Made by a program: the position numbers and the translations under genes. The notes under the pieces were generated by a model. It saw only the letters and a list, made by a program, of their open reading frames with translations, was not told where the DNA came from and did not search any database. This document shows, piece after piece, positions 1-12,064 of a stretch of 64,000 bases of DNA (the stretch's first letter is position 1; the number at the start of each line of letters is the position of its first letter). Source of the DNA: Castanea sativa (taxonomy: Eukaryota > Streptophyta > Magnoliopsida > Fagales > Fagaceae); NCBI RefSeq assembly GCF_040712315.1, contig NC_134013.1, positions 41,030,501-41,094,500 of the forward strand. The letters run 5' to 3'.

Positions 1-1146
1 TCTCTCTTTTTTTTTTTTTTGGTTGAAGTCTTTTCTAGCTCGATGGCCTACTCTTTTTTCTCACAGTTTGAAACTTTTTCAAAATCTTATCTCTCCTTGA
101 TGGGTTTTCTTCCTTTCTAGCTTGATGGAGTGAATTATCATTTCTTTGATGAACTCTCTTTTTTGAACTTGATGAACACTTCATCGGTCTCATTGTCTTC
201 ATTGAGGACCTTATCAAGTGGTGCTGAATCCATAAGGTCAACACTTCCTCATCTTGAGATTTAAGCATGCATACTTAATTTTCCCATCCAATGTTTAAGT
301 TTTTAGTGGGTTCATTGAAAAACAGGCTAACTGTTTAGAGGCTCAAATTGGCTAGCAATGGATAATTATTGTAATAAGTGTCAAGGAATAATGTGGGTTA
401 CCAAAAGCGACCTCCTATCCCTAGTGATGCTTACTTGTTAGCACAATGACTTAAGCTCTTTTAATAAATTATTCTTGGACTAAGAGTTCAAATGCTCCAA
501 CGATATGACAAAATCTTGAGAGATTGGGATTGAGTGTATGTGGCTTGAGAATTATGAATGAATTGATGAATATCTTTGATTGCCTTTTAGGACCTTTTCT
601 TCTTATATTCTAAATGTTTAGCAAAAGTCCTTACATGGATTGAATGAAGTTAAATCCCTCTTTGGAAAAAATTGATTGGTAAAGCAATTAATCATCATGA
701 TTTGGAAAAAGTTTATCAAATGGATCTTCTTATATTCTCTTGAAAAGAAGGCTTTTGAAAAAAAAAAAAATTGGACTCTTTGAAAGGGAGGCTTTTGGGA
801 AAAATCTTGTAGTCTTTGAAAGAACAAAAAGAGTTTTTTTTTAAAAAGTTACTTAAAAGGCCCAGTTTCCCCAATCCAATTTTTTTGAAAATGAATTAAA
901 ATGATTTGAAGGCCTACTGCCCCTAGTCCAAAAGGTCTTTTTCTTTTTTCTTTTTTCTTTTTTCTTTTTTCTTTTTTCTTTTTTCTTTTTTCTTTTTTTT
1001 GAATTTTTTATGTACATATGAACAACATGATGAATCAAATGCATCAAACACAACATGGATTTTATTGAGTAAATGACCAACTAGAAAGCAAATCCTAAAT
1101 AAACAATAAAACCAAAGAGCCAATCTAAAAACTTGTAGGATGAAAT
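1..1146 (-). other. Unrecognised interior of minus-strand gypsy element
   Basis: This stretch lies downstream (minus strand) of the decayed gag at 1147-2555, so it is probably more of the same retrotransposon. I see no protease, reverse transcriptase or integrase motif in any frame. Several short open frames exist, but they are low-complexity Lys/Phe runs produced by T-rich DNA. It is either non-coding retroelement sequence or a further insertion; I cannot tell which. The left boundary is outside the window. Confidence 0.35.
937..1000. repeat. TTTTTTC microsatellite
   Basis: About eight or nine units of the 7-mer TTTTTTC in tandem. Read on the minus strand it gives an artefactual Lys/Glu-rich frame. 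Confidence 0.9.
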
Positions 1147-2555
1147 TCAAGCAAAGTTTGGATGGTTGGCCGATGATGGCGGAGCAATGACTTGTTTGTC
1201 AATCAGATTTTGAATGGCATGTCGCAGATTGATGCTTTTTTCTGTCTGATGGCCAGGTTCTTGATGATATTTGCAAAACTCATGTGACTTGTAACCGTTA
1301 GGCAGTGGGCATGGAGGAGGTTGAGGTTCAAGTGGGCCAAGATGCCCTTCAAGTTTAAGCTTTTCAAACAATTGGCTCATAGGCATGTGTAGTTCACTAA
1401 ACTTTCTTCGAGGCCTAGAATTGACAGTTGATGATGTTTGGGGAACTACAACATTGATTGCCTCCTCATTGGTGGTGTGGTTTGCAACTTTCTGAAAAAT
1501 GAAGCCTTCTTCATTCTTCAACATGCCATTATTGATAGCATCTTCCACTTGAGTACCAGTTATGACTAAGGCTTTAAAGTTTGGAAAGTATTGGGCAAAA
1601 AGATGCTTGTGGAATATGGGTAATAAATTCTTCACTGCCATTTGGATTTGCTTTTCTTCACTAGGTCTTGTGATCATCTGGGCTGGCTTGGCTCTCCATT
1701 TGGTTATGAAGGCGGAAAAGGACTCCTTCGGCTGTTGTTTAGTGGTCTCCAAGTCTTTCGTCGTCACATCCACTTCTATGTTGTACTTCTATTGATTGTG
1801 AAACTCACAGTAGATGTCCTCCCAACTCCTTGCTCTAACATCATCCAGGTTGAGGAACCACCTAAGAGCGGTTCTAATCAAGGTATTTTGAAACATTTGA
1901 GCATGTAGTTCTTCAATCGCTCCTAGGGGCTACATAGCCCTCATATACATCTTCGAATGGGACTTTGGGCAGCGAATCCTGTTGAACTTGTCCAAGGTTG
2001 TCATCTTGAACTTGGGAGGCAATCTCACATTAGGAAAAAGTGAGAGTGATTGGTAGTTCATGAGGTATTCCATCTTGTGAGCTCTCTTGATCATCTCTTC
2101 GATCTTGTTTATCCTCTTGTTGATCTTCTTCCCACCCTCCATGGTTGGGGAATTATAGTCAGTCTTGTTCTCCTCTTGGCCACTTTTCAGGTTCTAAAAT
2201 TGTTGTACCATAAGGTTCATATCCTCTTTTAACTGGATTTGACTAGCTACTTTAGTAGTTCTTAAGTGTTCATGGGTTTTTCATTGCTCGGATGCTCTCC
2301 CCCTTTTGCCATAACGATGGAATCTTCAGACTTCTTGTGGCTTGGACTACCTTGTAGGTTGAATACAGGATTGTGATGTTGCAATAGTGGAGTGTCTTCT
2401 ATACTCATAGGCTTTAGTACCGTGATGGACTTGGAACTAAAACTACTAGCTTGAGTGTCATCCTTGGATTCTCTTTGGAGTCTTCCCTCTGATCTTGACC
2501 AAATTCTCCCTTCTCTCTCTCTCTCTCTCTCTAAGAACAGGCTCTCTTGGGTCAA
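1147..2555 (-). pseudogene. Decayed gypsy retrotransposon gag (minus copy)
   Basis: Capsid polyprotein of a Ty3/gypsy-type LTR element, broken by several stops. Reading from 2555 down: a Glu/Arg-rich N-terminal part; a basic segment (2142-1930) ending near the motif LPPKFKM; then the long C-terminal frame 1773-1147 containing the retrotransposon gag signature (KESFSAFITKWRAK, then HLFAQYFPNF). Near the end is a CHHC zinc-knuckle-like motif, CKYHQEPGHQTEKS, whose final Cys is replaced by Ser. The plus-strand copy at 5411 encodes the same protein with stretches of near-identity and keeps that Cys. The 5' LTR lies upstream at 3125-5410. It cannot make a full protein. Confidence 0.85.
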
Positions 2556-3105
2556 TTAAAGCTAGGTTCCCATCTACATCAACCAACCAAGCAAAACAAA
2601 CACACACAACATGCAATGCAATTTTAACATGGACCGGCCTAAGGGTAGGTTCTAAGTCATTACATTGTAGGGTGGGTTTGTTGTTTTATTGTTTCTCATA
2701 GCTAGGATGTTACACCTCCCAACTTGTAATGTAATAAACATTACGTAGGTCCGAATGGCATGGTCTATCCTTTATAGTCAACAAGAAGTAACCCAGTGAC
2801 TTTGGGCTATGAGTTGGTGAGTTCACCACTGAGTACTCGAATCTAATGAAGACCGATGATCCATGGTTACTACGACCAAATGTTGAGATGGGTGCATACA
2901 TATTTGTTGTTTTGATGGCACACATTATAACAGTTAGGGAAAGCTCTTGACAATCAATATGGCAACACAAACAACAACATAAATATCATATAGACATCTC
3001 AAGACATAAATAAGCAAATAAACAACAATATCATGCAAAATCATGCAAAAGACAAGGGTATATAGTTGGTCACTTAAAGTCTAACACGAAACTTAGCTCT
3101 CGACA

Positions 3106-3124
3106 TCCCCAGTAGAGTTGCCAC
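3106..3124 (-). other. Primer-binding-site region of minus gypsy element
   Basis: Directly inside the LTR end at 3125 the minus strand reads TGGCAACTCTACTGGGGA, the place and form expected for a gypsy primer-binding site. I do not assign the tRNA. Confidence 0.5.
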
Positions 3125-5410
3125 TGTGAGAGACCACAAAACTTGGGGTGCTCTCAAAAAAGAGATTTGGGCTTTGAATGGCACCTCTCTTTTTGGGTAG
3201 TGGTGTGGAGTTGCCACTTATTTTTTATACAAAAAAAAAAAAGAAAAAATAAATACAATTACATGATAAAATGCTTCATTTTCATTGATTGAATAAAGAA
3301 AAGTACAATCTTGGTAAATTAAACCTTACAAGGCTTTGAGTCCTAGTTACAATCTATGCAAAAAGAATACAAAGCTTTTGGTCCTAGTTACAATCTACCA
3401 AAAATTTTTTTTTAAAAAAAAAAAGAAAAAAACAATACACTAATCTACCTATCCAAAAAATCTTAAGCTCGGGGGCCAGGTACAAAATGGGAAGGTGTTA
3501 GGCACTCATTCTGCCCAGACAGAGTCTAGTCTTCTAGACTTTAATGACCAATATACCATTTTTTACATGATGTTGAATGATATGTTAAACATACGTGACA
3601 AACACTTGACAAGAATTAATCTAAATAAATTTACCTCGTGAATATGTCTTCATTTTAAAAGAAAAAAAATCAGATCTTTTTATGAATTAAAAAAAATGAT
3701 TTTATTTTTTACAAAAAAAAAAAAAATCAGATTTGTTTTTATGTAGATGAAAAAAATTAGATTTGTAAAGAAAATCAGATCTATTTTTACGTAAAGAAAA
3801 CAACAAGATTTTTGTTAAAAAAAGGTCAGGTCTGTTTTTGTGTAAAGAAAGGAACAAGATTTTTGTTAAAAAAATGTCAGATCTGTTTTGAACAATTAAA
3901 AAAAATGATTTTTTGTTTATAAAAAAAAAATTCGATATGTTATTGGACATAAAATTGAAAAAAGACTTTTTGAAAGAGGATTCATACCCATGAGATAAAT
4001 TCATTATGCATACATCACATATATAAAACTCTAACCTAACTTTTAATATCTTCTTTTAAATTTCAAAATCTGCAATTGTATGACAGAGAAACCCTTTCCT
4101 AAAAAACTCAGATCTGCACTTAATGAAAATACAAATCAGTTTTGTGTGTTATATCTATATTTAATGAAAATACATATCAGTTTTTAGAGTTAAAAAAATC
4201 ATATCTATATTTAATGAAAATACATATCAGTTTTGTTTAGAAAATCAAATCTGAAAAATTCAGATAAGTTTTTAGTGAATCTTAGATAATTAGCAGATTT
4301 TGAGATTCAAGAGAGAAATCACAACAAAAACTCATCTAAGAATGTATTTAAAGAAAAATTTCAAACAAAACATGGCAATTATATCAAGAATCAAAATAAT
4401 AAAACATCTTAAACCTATTCATTCATCATCAAACAAAATTAATAGAGAAGAACAGAAAAAAGAAAAGAAATAGACTACCTCTTGTATGAACATGCTCTTC
4501 TTAATGAAATAATATTTTAGGATTCAAAGAAATTTATTGAAATCATTGAAGACTAAAATATTTCGCTTAAAAAAAGAAATTCCTAAGGCAAGAGCCTCCA
4601 AAACGTCTTTAACGTAAAGGGGAATTGAAAAGAAGAGAAGAGCTAGAAAGAGGGGGGTCAGAAAGCATGAAAAAGTCTGGTGAATTTTGAGACACATCCT
4701 CTATTTATAGAGGTTGGGATGCTTCAAAAAATTAGTTGAATGATCAGATACGAATTGGGACGCGTCCTTATCTCTAAAATATCGAAAAGTGTAGGATTTC
4801 TCTCAATCCAGGAGCCCTAGGGCCGTGCCAACGATTTGTGCCAATCGGCACTTGCAAAGTGCCAAATGGACCTTTTGGGTGCTAGACCCACGTCTAAGTT
4901 TTGGTCCACTTTGGACTCCTTTTTTTAGGTTTTGTTTTAGCAGGGACTTAGCCTTTGACGCGTTTTTAATCCGTATTCTAATAATTAAACCCCTTTTCTG
5001 GATATTCAAGTTTTTACAGTAATGATTATCTTGTAGATAAACACTTCAAAAAGTCTTGATTATCCACAATTTTGTTGTCATCTAATTATCCACTTTATTC
5101 CCATGCAAGGAAGTCTATCTTTGACATTAACTATCAACCAATCACAAAATTATTTAATTGATTTATTAGTCTAGTCAATTAGAATTGATTTAAATTAATC
5201 ATGTGTGGTTGGTTTCACCCAAACAAAATGCATGCAGACCATGCAAACTTAATCATGCAATATCTTTCAATCCGACGGTCCAATTTGGAAATTGGGCATA
5301 CCGTCGTGACCGTTAGTAAGATGAATGTAATGCAATCATGAATTTTGGATATATGAATGGTCATTCTAGCCATCTTACTTATATTATGGGTGCAAAATTA
5401 AGTGTATACA
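3125..5410 (-). mobile_element. 5' LTR, family A (minus-strand gypsy element)
   Basis: A 2286-bp LTR running TGTATACACTTAATTTTGC on the minus strand down to CTCTCACA at 3125. It is collinear with the solo copy at 44517-46793 and the truncated copy at 10904-12925. Shared marks are the TATA box (minus strand CTATAAATAG; plus 4701-4710), a region of repeated CAGATCTG-like A/T-rich motifs, the segment around GTCTAGAAGACTAGACTCTG, and the GTGCCTAACACCTTCCC block. The primer site and gag follow on the minus strand, so this is a 5' LTR. Its outer end at 5410 abuts gag of a plus-strand relative, which implies insertion into that older element; the matching target duplication would lie outside the window. 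Confidence 0.8.
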
Positions 5411-6449
5411 ATTAGTAAGATGGAGGAGATGATCAAAAGGGCCCGCAAGATGGAAGAACTCATGGATTATTAGTTGCTCTCTCTTTTCCCAGACGTAAGA
5501 TTGCCCCCAAAGTTCAAGATGTCGGTCTTGGACAAGTTCGATGGCATCGGCTACACCAAATCCCATCTAATGATGTACATGAGGGCTATGCAACCTCTGG
5601 GGGCTATTGAAGAAATGTTGACACAAATGTTCCAAAACATCTTGATTGGAGCTACTCTCAAGTGGTTCCTCAACATGGAAGATAACAAAGCTAGAAACTT
5701 GGAAGACATTTGTAAGGAGTTCCATAACTAGTACAAGTACAATATAGAAGTGGACATGACAAGGAGAGACTTGGAGACTACCAAACAAGAGCTGAAGGAG
5801 TCCTTTTCTACCTTCATTACCAAGTGCAGGTCCAAAGCTGCACATATGTTGAATAGGATGAATGAAGAAAAGCAATTAACCTTGGTTGTAAAAAAGTTGT
5901 TACCTATATACCATAAATATTTGTTTGCTCAGTACTTTCCAAATTTTAATGCTTTAATTGTTGTTGATACTTAGATTGAGGATGGAATAAATAATGGAAC
6001 CACAAAGAGTGAGGATGCACCTAAATTTAAAAAGAACTTTGGACCTTTTAGCTGCAAAACTATAGAAATGTCTAATATATATAAAATTGTTCCCTACCAA
6101 CTTATTCCCCTACTGCAAATATCACAAGGGCCGCCTCCAAGGCTTAGGAGGGAATTTTATGAATTGTATATGCAGATGAGTCAAGTATTTGAAAAGCTAA
6201 AAGGATAGGGTTACTAAAACCCTTAGACCCAAAACCAGTCCAAACCCATTACCTGTAAAGTTTGTTGTGAGTAAAAGATGTGCCTACCATCAAGGCCCAG
6301 GCCACGACACTGACAGGTGTTATAACCTTTGCCATGCAATTCAAAATTTAATAGATACCAAGGTGATTACACCACCTACAAGGCCTAATATCACCAGCAA
6401 CCCCTTGCCTAACCACAATTTGGGAGAAAGGAGAAGATGACCCATCTAA
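5411..6449 (+). pseudogene. Gypsy gag, plus copy, 5' truncated
   Basis: Begins abruptly at the LTR boundary, in the middle of gag: the first residues (KMEEMIKRARKMEELMD) match the interior of the minus copy. It continues through LPPKFKM, the signature KESFSTFITKCRSK and HLFAQYFPNF-like HKYLFAQYFPNF, and reaches an intact CHHC motif, CAYHQGPGHDTDRC, around 6280-6321. That is the knuckle missing its last Cys in the minus copy. In-frame stops at about 5485, 5730 and 5973 break it. The 5' part of this element, including its 5' LTR, is absent from the window. Confidence 0.85.
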
Positions 6450-6559
6450 GTTGATCTATGACCTGCCCGAATGCTTTACGATGACTTGGGAAGAGTTAAT
6501 GGGCATGAGGTCCTCAATAGGGTACGATATATGGAGTGAGTATACTGCAGAAATCCCAA

Positions 6560-6765
6560 ATTACCCAACACCCACATATAAGGGGAGACACTTTAAACCT
6601 TAATCAGATAACCCAATATCCACATATGGGGGGGAGACACTTCAAAACCCAAATAGATAACCCAACAGTCACATATGGGGGGAGACACTTCAAACCCCAA
6701 GACTTTGAATCAAATGACTTATAAAAAATTGTCCACATCACAAAAGGAGGAGACACTTCAAACCC
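6560..6765 (+). repeat. 48-49 bp tandem repeat in gag-protease spacer
   Basis: The block ACATATGGGGGGAGACACTT recurs with starts of GGGGAGACA at 6582, 6631 and 6679, with a degenerate fourth near 6748. It repeats a peptide of the type YKGRHFKPQ. Frame is lost between units. Confidence 0.75.
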
Positions 6766-6852
6766 CCACATCTGGAGACAAAAAACCCGATAGAGGCCTT
6801 GAACAAGATTACCCAACAAACACCCAATGAAGAGGATAAGGTCCTCAAGTAG

Positions 6853-7479
6853 TTGCAAAAGATGCAAGCCAACATATCCTTATGGGGTTTACTCATGGCC
6901 TCATACAAGCATCGCCAAAATCTGGTAGACCTTCTCAATCAAATCCAAGTCCTTACAACCACTACTTCTCAGGATTTGAATGCTATGATTGGGTCTATAA
7001 GTAGGGAGCTGACTATTTCCTACGCCAACAAATATTTGACTAAGAAGGGGAAGCATCACAATGATCCATTGCACATTACTGTAGATGCCAAAGGTAAAAG
7101 GATACCCATGGTCTTAAGTGATGATGGAAGTGCTTTGAATGTGAGTCCTTTAAAAACTGCAAGTTACATAGGCCTGAGCATTGAAGATTTTGTGCTATCT
7201 AATCAGCATGTGAGAGCATATGGCAACAATAGAAGGGAGGTTTTAGGGACTGTGACACTGGAGCTCACCATAGGGCCAATGACCAAAAAAGTGGTATTTC
7301 AAGTATTGAACATAGCTTCATGCTTCAACATGCTCCTTGGACGACCACGGATTCATGATAAAGAGGTTGTGCCTTCATCCCTGTACCAAAAGTTTCAATT
7401 TCCACATAAAGGAGCTATAGTTACCATATATGGTGACACTTTAACCATACCAAAGCCCATTTTTGGTATCGATCCCTAG
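6853..7479 (+). pseudogene. Gypsy aspartic protease (retropepsin-like) region
   Basis: A 208-residue open segment downstream of gag. Residues about 83-100 carry the catalytic-type motif DDGSALNV (family form D-[NST]-G-[SAT]); the usual Cys after it is Ser here. Near the end is MLLGRPRIHDKEVVPSSLYQK, the typical C-terminal signature of plant gypsy proteases. The enzyme would mature the Gag polyprotein in virus-like particles. The segment is open, but flanking frames are interrupted (stops at about 6841 and 7479), so an active polyprotein is unlikely. Confidence 0.8.
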
Positions 7480-7651
7480 ATGGCTTTGAGATTGAGAAGC
7501 TTGGTTTTGAAGGAAGGGAAGAAGATGTTGAAAAGATTCCTACGACTTTGATCCTACAATAATAACAATGTGGTAGCAATGATGAGGAAGATGAGTTGTT
7601 TTCCAGGGATGAATCTATGAAAGACCGTGAAAGAAGCAACTATATGGGTTC

Positions 7652-8383
7652 ATGATTCCTACAACCACAAGACCTTTCGGGTTAGGTTATAAACCTACGG
7701 ATGATGACTCATTAGAGATGGAAGTAAGAAGGATGGCTTGCGCAAAGGCTAAAGCAAAGGGACTTCCTAGTCCCCCAAAACCCTTAAAGCCTTACACTCC
7801 TACACTGAATGGAAAGTTTGTCAAAGTTGGAGATAGTCAACGCTATTAGGGATTTCCTGAACCGAGATACGATCATGAGTCGAAGACAATGGTGCCTTTG
7901 AATTATTCTTTGATTGTGACAATAAGCTTCCTGAACCAAAAGAGGGAAATACAAATTGGGTCCCGACTGATTGGCCTGATTGCATGGATCCTGATGCAAT
8001 GACTACCTTGTTGGGAGATGCTATCTTCAACATAAAAGAGGAAGAATATTGGGAGGCTTGCCAACATGCATTGAAGAACCCATATGAAGTAAGAACAAAT
8101 GATGAAGATAATGATGGGGGAGAAGCCCCTGGTGATGACGATGAAGGTAGTGGCAGCGAAGATGATAATAGTGGTAACAACGATAGTGATGATAGTGGAA
8201 ACAGTGACAGTGGTGACAATAGTAGTGATGGTAGTGATAGTGAAAGAAGTAATGGTGAAGACTATGATAGCCAAGATAGTGGCAATGATCCTACTGATAA
8301 AGAGAATGAAGATGCAGGAGCCTTATATGAAGACAATTTTGATGATGATGATGTGGAATACTATGATGGAGACATCTGTTGAT
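7652..8383 (+). pseudogene. Acidic C-terminal region of gag-protease polyprotein
   Basis: Two open pieces continue the retroelement coding region after the protease: 7652-7849 (FGLGYKPTDDDSLEMEVR, then a Lys/Pro-rich stretch) and 7984-8383. The second ends in roughly 90 residues made mostly of Asp, Glu, Ser, Gly and Asn (for example DDSGNSDSGDNSSDGSDSE). No reverse transcriptase or integrase follows; an LTR begins directly after it, so this copy is either a non-autonomous form or has lost pol. The acidic tail has no function I can name. Confidence 0.65.
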
Positions 8384-10903
8384 ACCGTATTTTGTCTGCC
8401 CTTGATTTACGTGCCGGACCCCGAAAAACCAAAAAATATTATTTTCTCTCCATGAGGCCATGAGAACATCCAGAATGATGTAGCGTAACCGATTCGGACA
8501 CTGGAGCACCCAAAGTGCCTTTTCGGCTAAAATGACCAAAATGCCCCTAGTCAACCCTAGGTTGACCGAAAGTCAAACAAGGTCAAAATCCTCACAAAAT
8601 GACAATTTTCATGGTTTTACATCAAACTCGAGCATCTCGGAGATTTTCGGCAACTTTGACCAAGATTAACTCGGAGTTGACCCTTAGCGAGCCTAGAAAC
8701 CCTAATTTTGATCTGGCTGTTAGAACGAGTTGAAACGAACGCCATCATAAAGATTATCACATTTTAAATCCAAAGACTATTCATGGGTCAAAATAAAAGT
8801 TAGAACGGCCGAGATATCATGAAAATCAGGCTAACGTACCGATCGATGCACCACTAACTTTTGGGAGCCATAACTTTTGATTCAGCCGTTGGATTTTCAA
8901 GTTCCATACCTTTTTAGAAATAGGAAGTCAAGATATTTTCAAGGGTGTAAAGATCAACCCGATTAGAGGCCATTCCAAGGTGGCGGCCCTACAAGGGCCT
9001 CCACCTCAAAAAGCAAGCTGGGCTATAAAAGGCCCTAGGCACCCCCCAAACCAAAAAAAAAAAGGATATTTTTTGAGTTTTTCTCTCTGCTTGGACGCTG
9101 CCTACACATTTTTTCTCCCTTCCAAACACAAAAAGCACACAAAAACACACACATAAAAAACACATCAAAGCCTCTTGATTCTTCCTTCTTCACAAACATA
9201 CAAGGTATTGTTCTTCAACACAATCTTCTTCCTCTTGCTTCTACACTTTGGCTTTGAGGTTTAGGGGTGTGGGTGTAGCTTTTTAGCTACTATCCACACC
9301 TCTAACTCTCTAAATCTTTTTCTAGCATTTATCTTGCTCTTTTTGCCTTAATAACATGATTTATTATTTTCCTTAGCATGTTTCTTGCTTTATCTTGCTC
9401 CTAGCATGTTCTTAGTTTAGATCCATGTTCTTCCATGCTTGTTTATATGTTATTTGTCTTGATCTACATGCTTTATGCTTTATGCCATGTTTTCCCATGC
9501 TTTGTTCCTCTTTTTGTTCTATGTTGATGTTAAGGTTACATGCTCACAGCCTTGATGTCATGACTTTGGCTATGCCTTGCTTAGATCTACATGTTTACAT
9601 GCATGTTGTTGTGCCTATATGTCTAGATCCACGTTTTCACATGCTTGCAAGCTTGGATTTGTGCTCTTCCATGCCTTTATGCTTACATCCACATGCTTAG
9701 ATGTACATTCACATGCCTACATGCATATTTCCATACTTATATGTGTAGATCGATGTGTTTACTTGCTTAGATCATTGCTCTCTACATGCTTTATGCCATC
9801 ATCTATGTGTTTGTGTGCTTCACACCATGTTTGTGTGCTTAGGCCTAGACCTTGTTTGTCATGCCATGTACTATTGTAGCCATTTTATTCCTTTTATCAC
9901 ATTTTCTTGTGTTTTGGCCTAATGGTTAGGACCCGATCTAGACCCTATGGTCTTTGTCATTATCCATACACCAAGGCCCTCATCAAAGGGTTTGGATCAT
10001 CCTATTTACATGTCTATACTTGCTTGCCCCTATGTTTTATGCTTATGCTAGCCTCTCTTGTTCTAGGCTTTTTCATATTTGGCGCCCTCCGTGGGCTTGA
10101 CCTTGTGTGTTTACACCCGACGCCCATGAGGCCTTGTTCAAATGTAACCATTTGGGAGGCATCTTTGGATGTCAGGTTGCTCCATGTGTACCCTTCCTTT
10201 TTCCGCTCCGCGCGATGCTGTGCTTACCATGCTTGTTTATGCCACCCGTTGGCTTTCTACGCATCTTTACACGCTTGCTTACATGTCCATGCATGAGTCT
10301 TGCTTGCTAGTGTGTCCTCCATGCTTCAACACAATGAAGTTATGACATTCAATCCAAACCTACATTTGTCCCTCGCGAACACCACCTTTTTGTTTGCTTC
10401 CTTGCTTGTTTTGCCTTTCAATTCGTTTGCTTATCTTGTTGCTTGTCATACCTCCTGCTTTTCAGTCTTGCTCATGTTTACACGCTTGCTTACATGTCCA
10501 TGCATGAGTCTTGCTTGCTTGTGTGTCCTCCATGCTTCAACACATTGAAGTTATGGCATTCGATCCAAACCTACATTTGTCCCTCGCGAACACCACCTTT
10601 TTGTTTGCTTCCTTGCTTGTTTTGCCTTTCAATTCGTTTTCTTATCTTGTTGCTTGTCATGCCTCCTGCCTTTCAGTCTTGCTCCTGTTTACACGCTTGC
10701 TTACATGTCCATGCATGAGTCTTGCTTGCTAGTGTGTCCTCCATGCTTCAACACAATGAAGTTATGGCATTCGATCCAAACCTACATTTGTCCCTCGCGA
10801 ACACCACCTTTTTGTTTGCTTCCTTGCTTTTTTTGCCTTTCAGTTCGTTTGCTTATCTTATTGCTTGTCATGCCTCCTACCTTTCAGTCTTGCTCCTGTT
10901 TAA
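8378..10903 (+). mobile_element. LTR of family D, 3' truncated
   Basis: Starts TGTTGATACCGTATTTTGTC right after the acidic-tail frame, the position of a 3' LTR. The first 400 bp are clearly homologous, in reverse orientation, to the LTR ending near 63596: both share blocks such as AAAATGCCCCTAGTCAACCC and CATCAAACTCGAGC. A TATA box, GGCTATAAAAGG, is at 9021-9032. The family is rich in TTGCTT, CATGC and CTTAGATC words. It stops at 10903, inside a tandem array, where family A LTR sequence takes over; the other D copy is about 3.4 kb. Confidence 0.75.
10271..10903 (+). repeat. Three tandem 211-bp units in LTR D
   Basis: The string ACGCTTGCTTACATGTCC starts at 10271, 10482 and 10693, exactly 211 bp apart. 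The three units differ by only a few bases. The last unit ends where the D sequence stops. Open frames across them are artefacts of the repeat. Confidence 0.9.
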
Positions 10904-12023
10904 TTTATGAATTTAGGTTAATTGGAATTAATTCTGATTGGTTAAACAATTACAATTAATTAAATAATTGTGTGATTGGTTGTTGGTTTTTGTCAGAAAT
11001 AAGCTTAGTTGCCTAGGAATAAAATGGATAATCAGATAACAGGGGAATTGTTAATAATTAAGTCTTCTAAGAATATTTAAATATCAGATAATTTTTGTTT
11101 TAAGGACTTGATTATGAAAATAAAAGGGATTAATTTTAGAATACGAGTTAAAAATACGTCCAGGTGCAATTCCCAACTCAGAAAATCCCTAAAAAAGAGT
11201 ACAGGTCAAACCAAAGTTGGGAATTGGGCTCGGCACATGGCAAGTGCCGATAGGCACTTCCTAAGTGTTGATTGGCATGGCTTTGAGGCCTGGCCCAATA
11301 ATGTTCTAATCAAGATAAAACACATCCATTTCAAATTTTTAGGGATAAGAACTCGACCCAATTCGTATCTAATTCAATCTAGCTTATTTTTTAATCACCA
11401 AACCTCTATAAATAGGGGACTAAAATCAAAATCAGGGCCCCTTTTTTGACTTCTCTCTCCTTTACGTTAAAGAAGTTCTTGAAACTTTCCTTTAGGGACT
11501 TCTTTTCTGTTAAGAGGCTTCACTAAAATCCTTAGAAATTCACTCTCTTTGATCTTTAGGATAGTTTTCCGCTGGTGGATAATGTTCATGCAGGTTTAAT
11601 TCTAACTTTGTTTCAATAACATGCTTTCATATATGCTCAATTTTCCATGGATGTGATCTTGTTTCTTTTTTTTTTCTTTTTCTTTTTTTTTGATAAACTA
11701 TGTTTGTCATATGTTATTACATGCTCTCCTTTGCTTTCCATGCCTAGATATAGGGTTGAATCTTTCCTTTAGATTTTAGATCTGCACTTTTTCTTTGTGT
11801 TTTTCTTACACTAAAATCAAATCTACAATTTTTCTCCACGTTTTCAAAATTAAAATCAAATCTGCATTATTCTATATGTTTTTTAAACTATAACCAGATC
11901 TGTATTTTATTTATAAAATCTTATCTATATTTTATTTATAAAATCCGATCTGTTTTATTTATAAAATCTGATTTGTATTTTATTTATAAAACCAGATCAT
12001 CGTTTTTCAAATAAAAATCAGCC

Positions 12024-12064
<41 letters not shown>

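Noticed and set aside
853..1150. Two overlapping minus-strand frames with long Lys/Glu runs
   Set aside because: They are translations of the TTTTTTC microsatellite; no motif and no support from the gag frame.
7821..8554. Ser/Thr/Ile-rich frames on both strands across the acidic tail
   Set aside because: Shadows of the GATGAT/AGTGGT-rich DNA that codes the acidic tail on the plus strand.
10271..10903. Possible CRISPR-like or centromeric satellite array
   Set aside because: Only three 211-bp units, no spacers, and confined to one LTR; eukaryotic context.
9425..10960. A series of overlapping plus-strand frames rich in Cys, Leu, His and Pro
   Set aside because: They read through LTR sequence and its 211-bp tandem units in different frames; the similarity among them is the DNA repeat, not a protein family.
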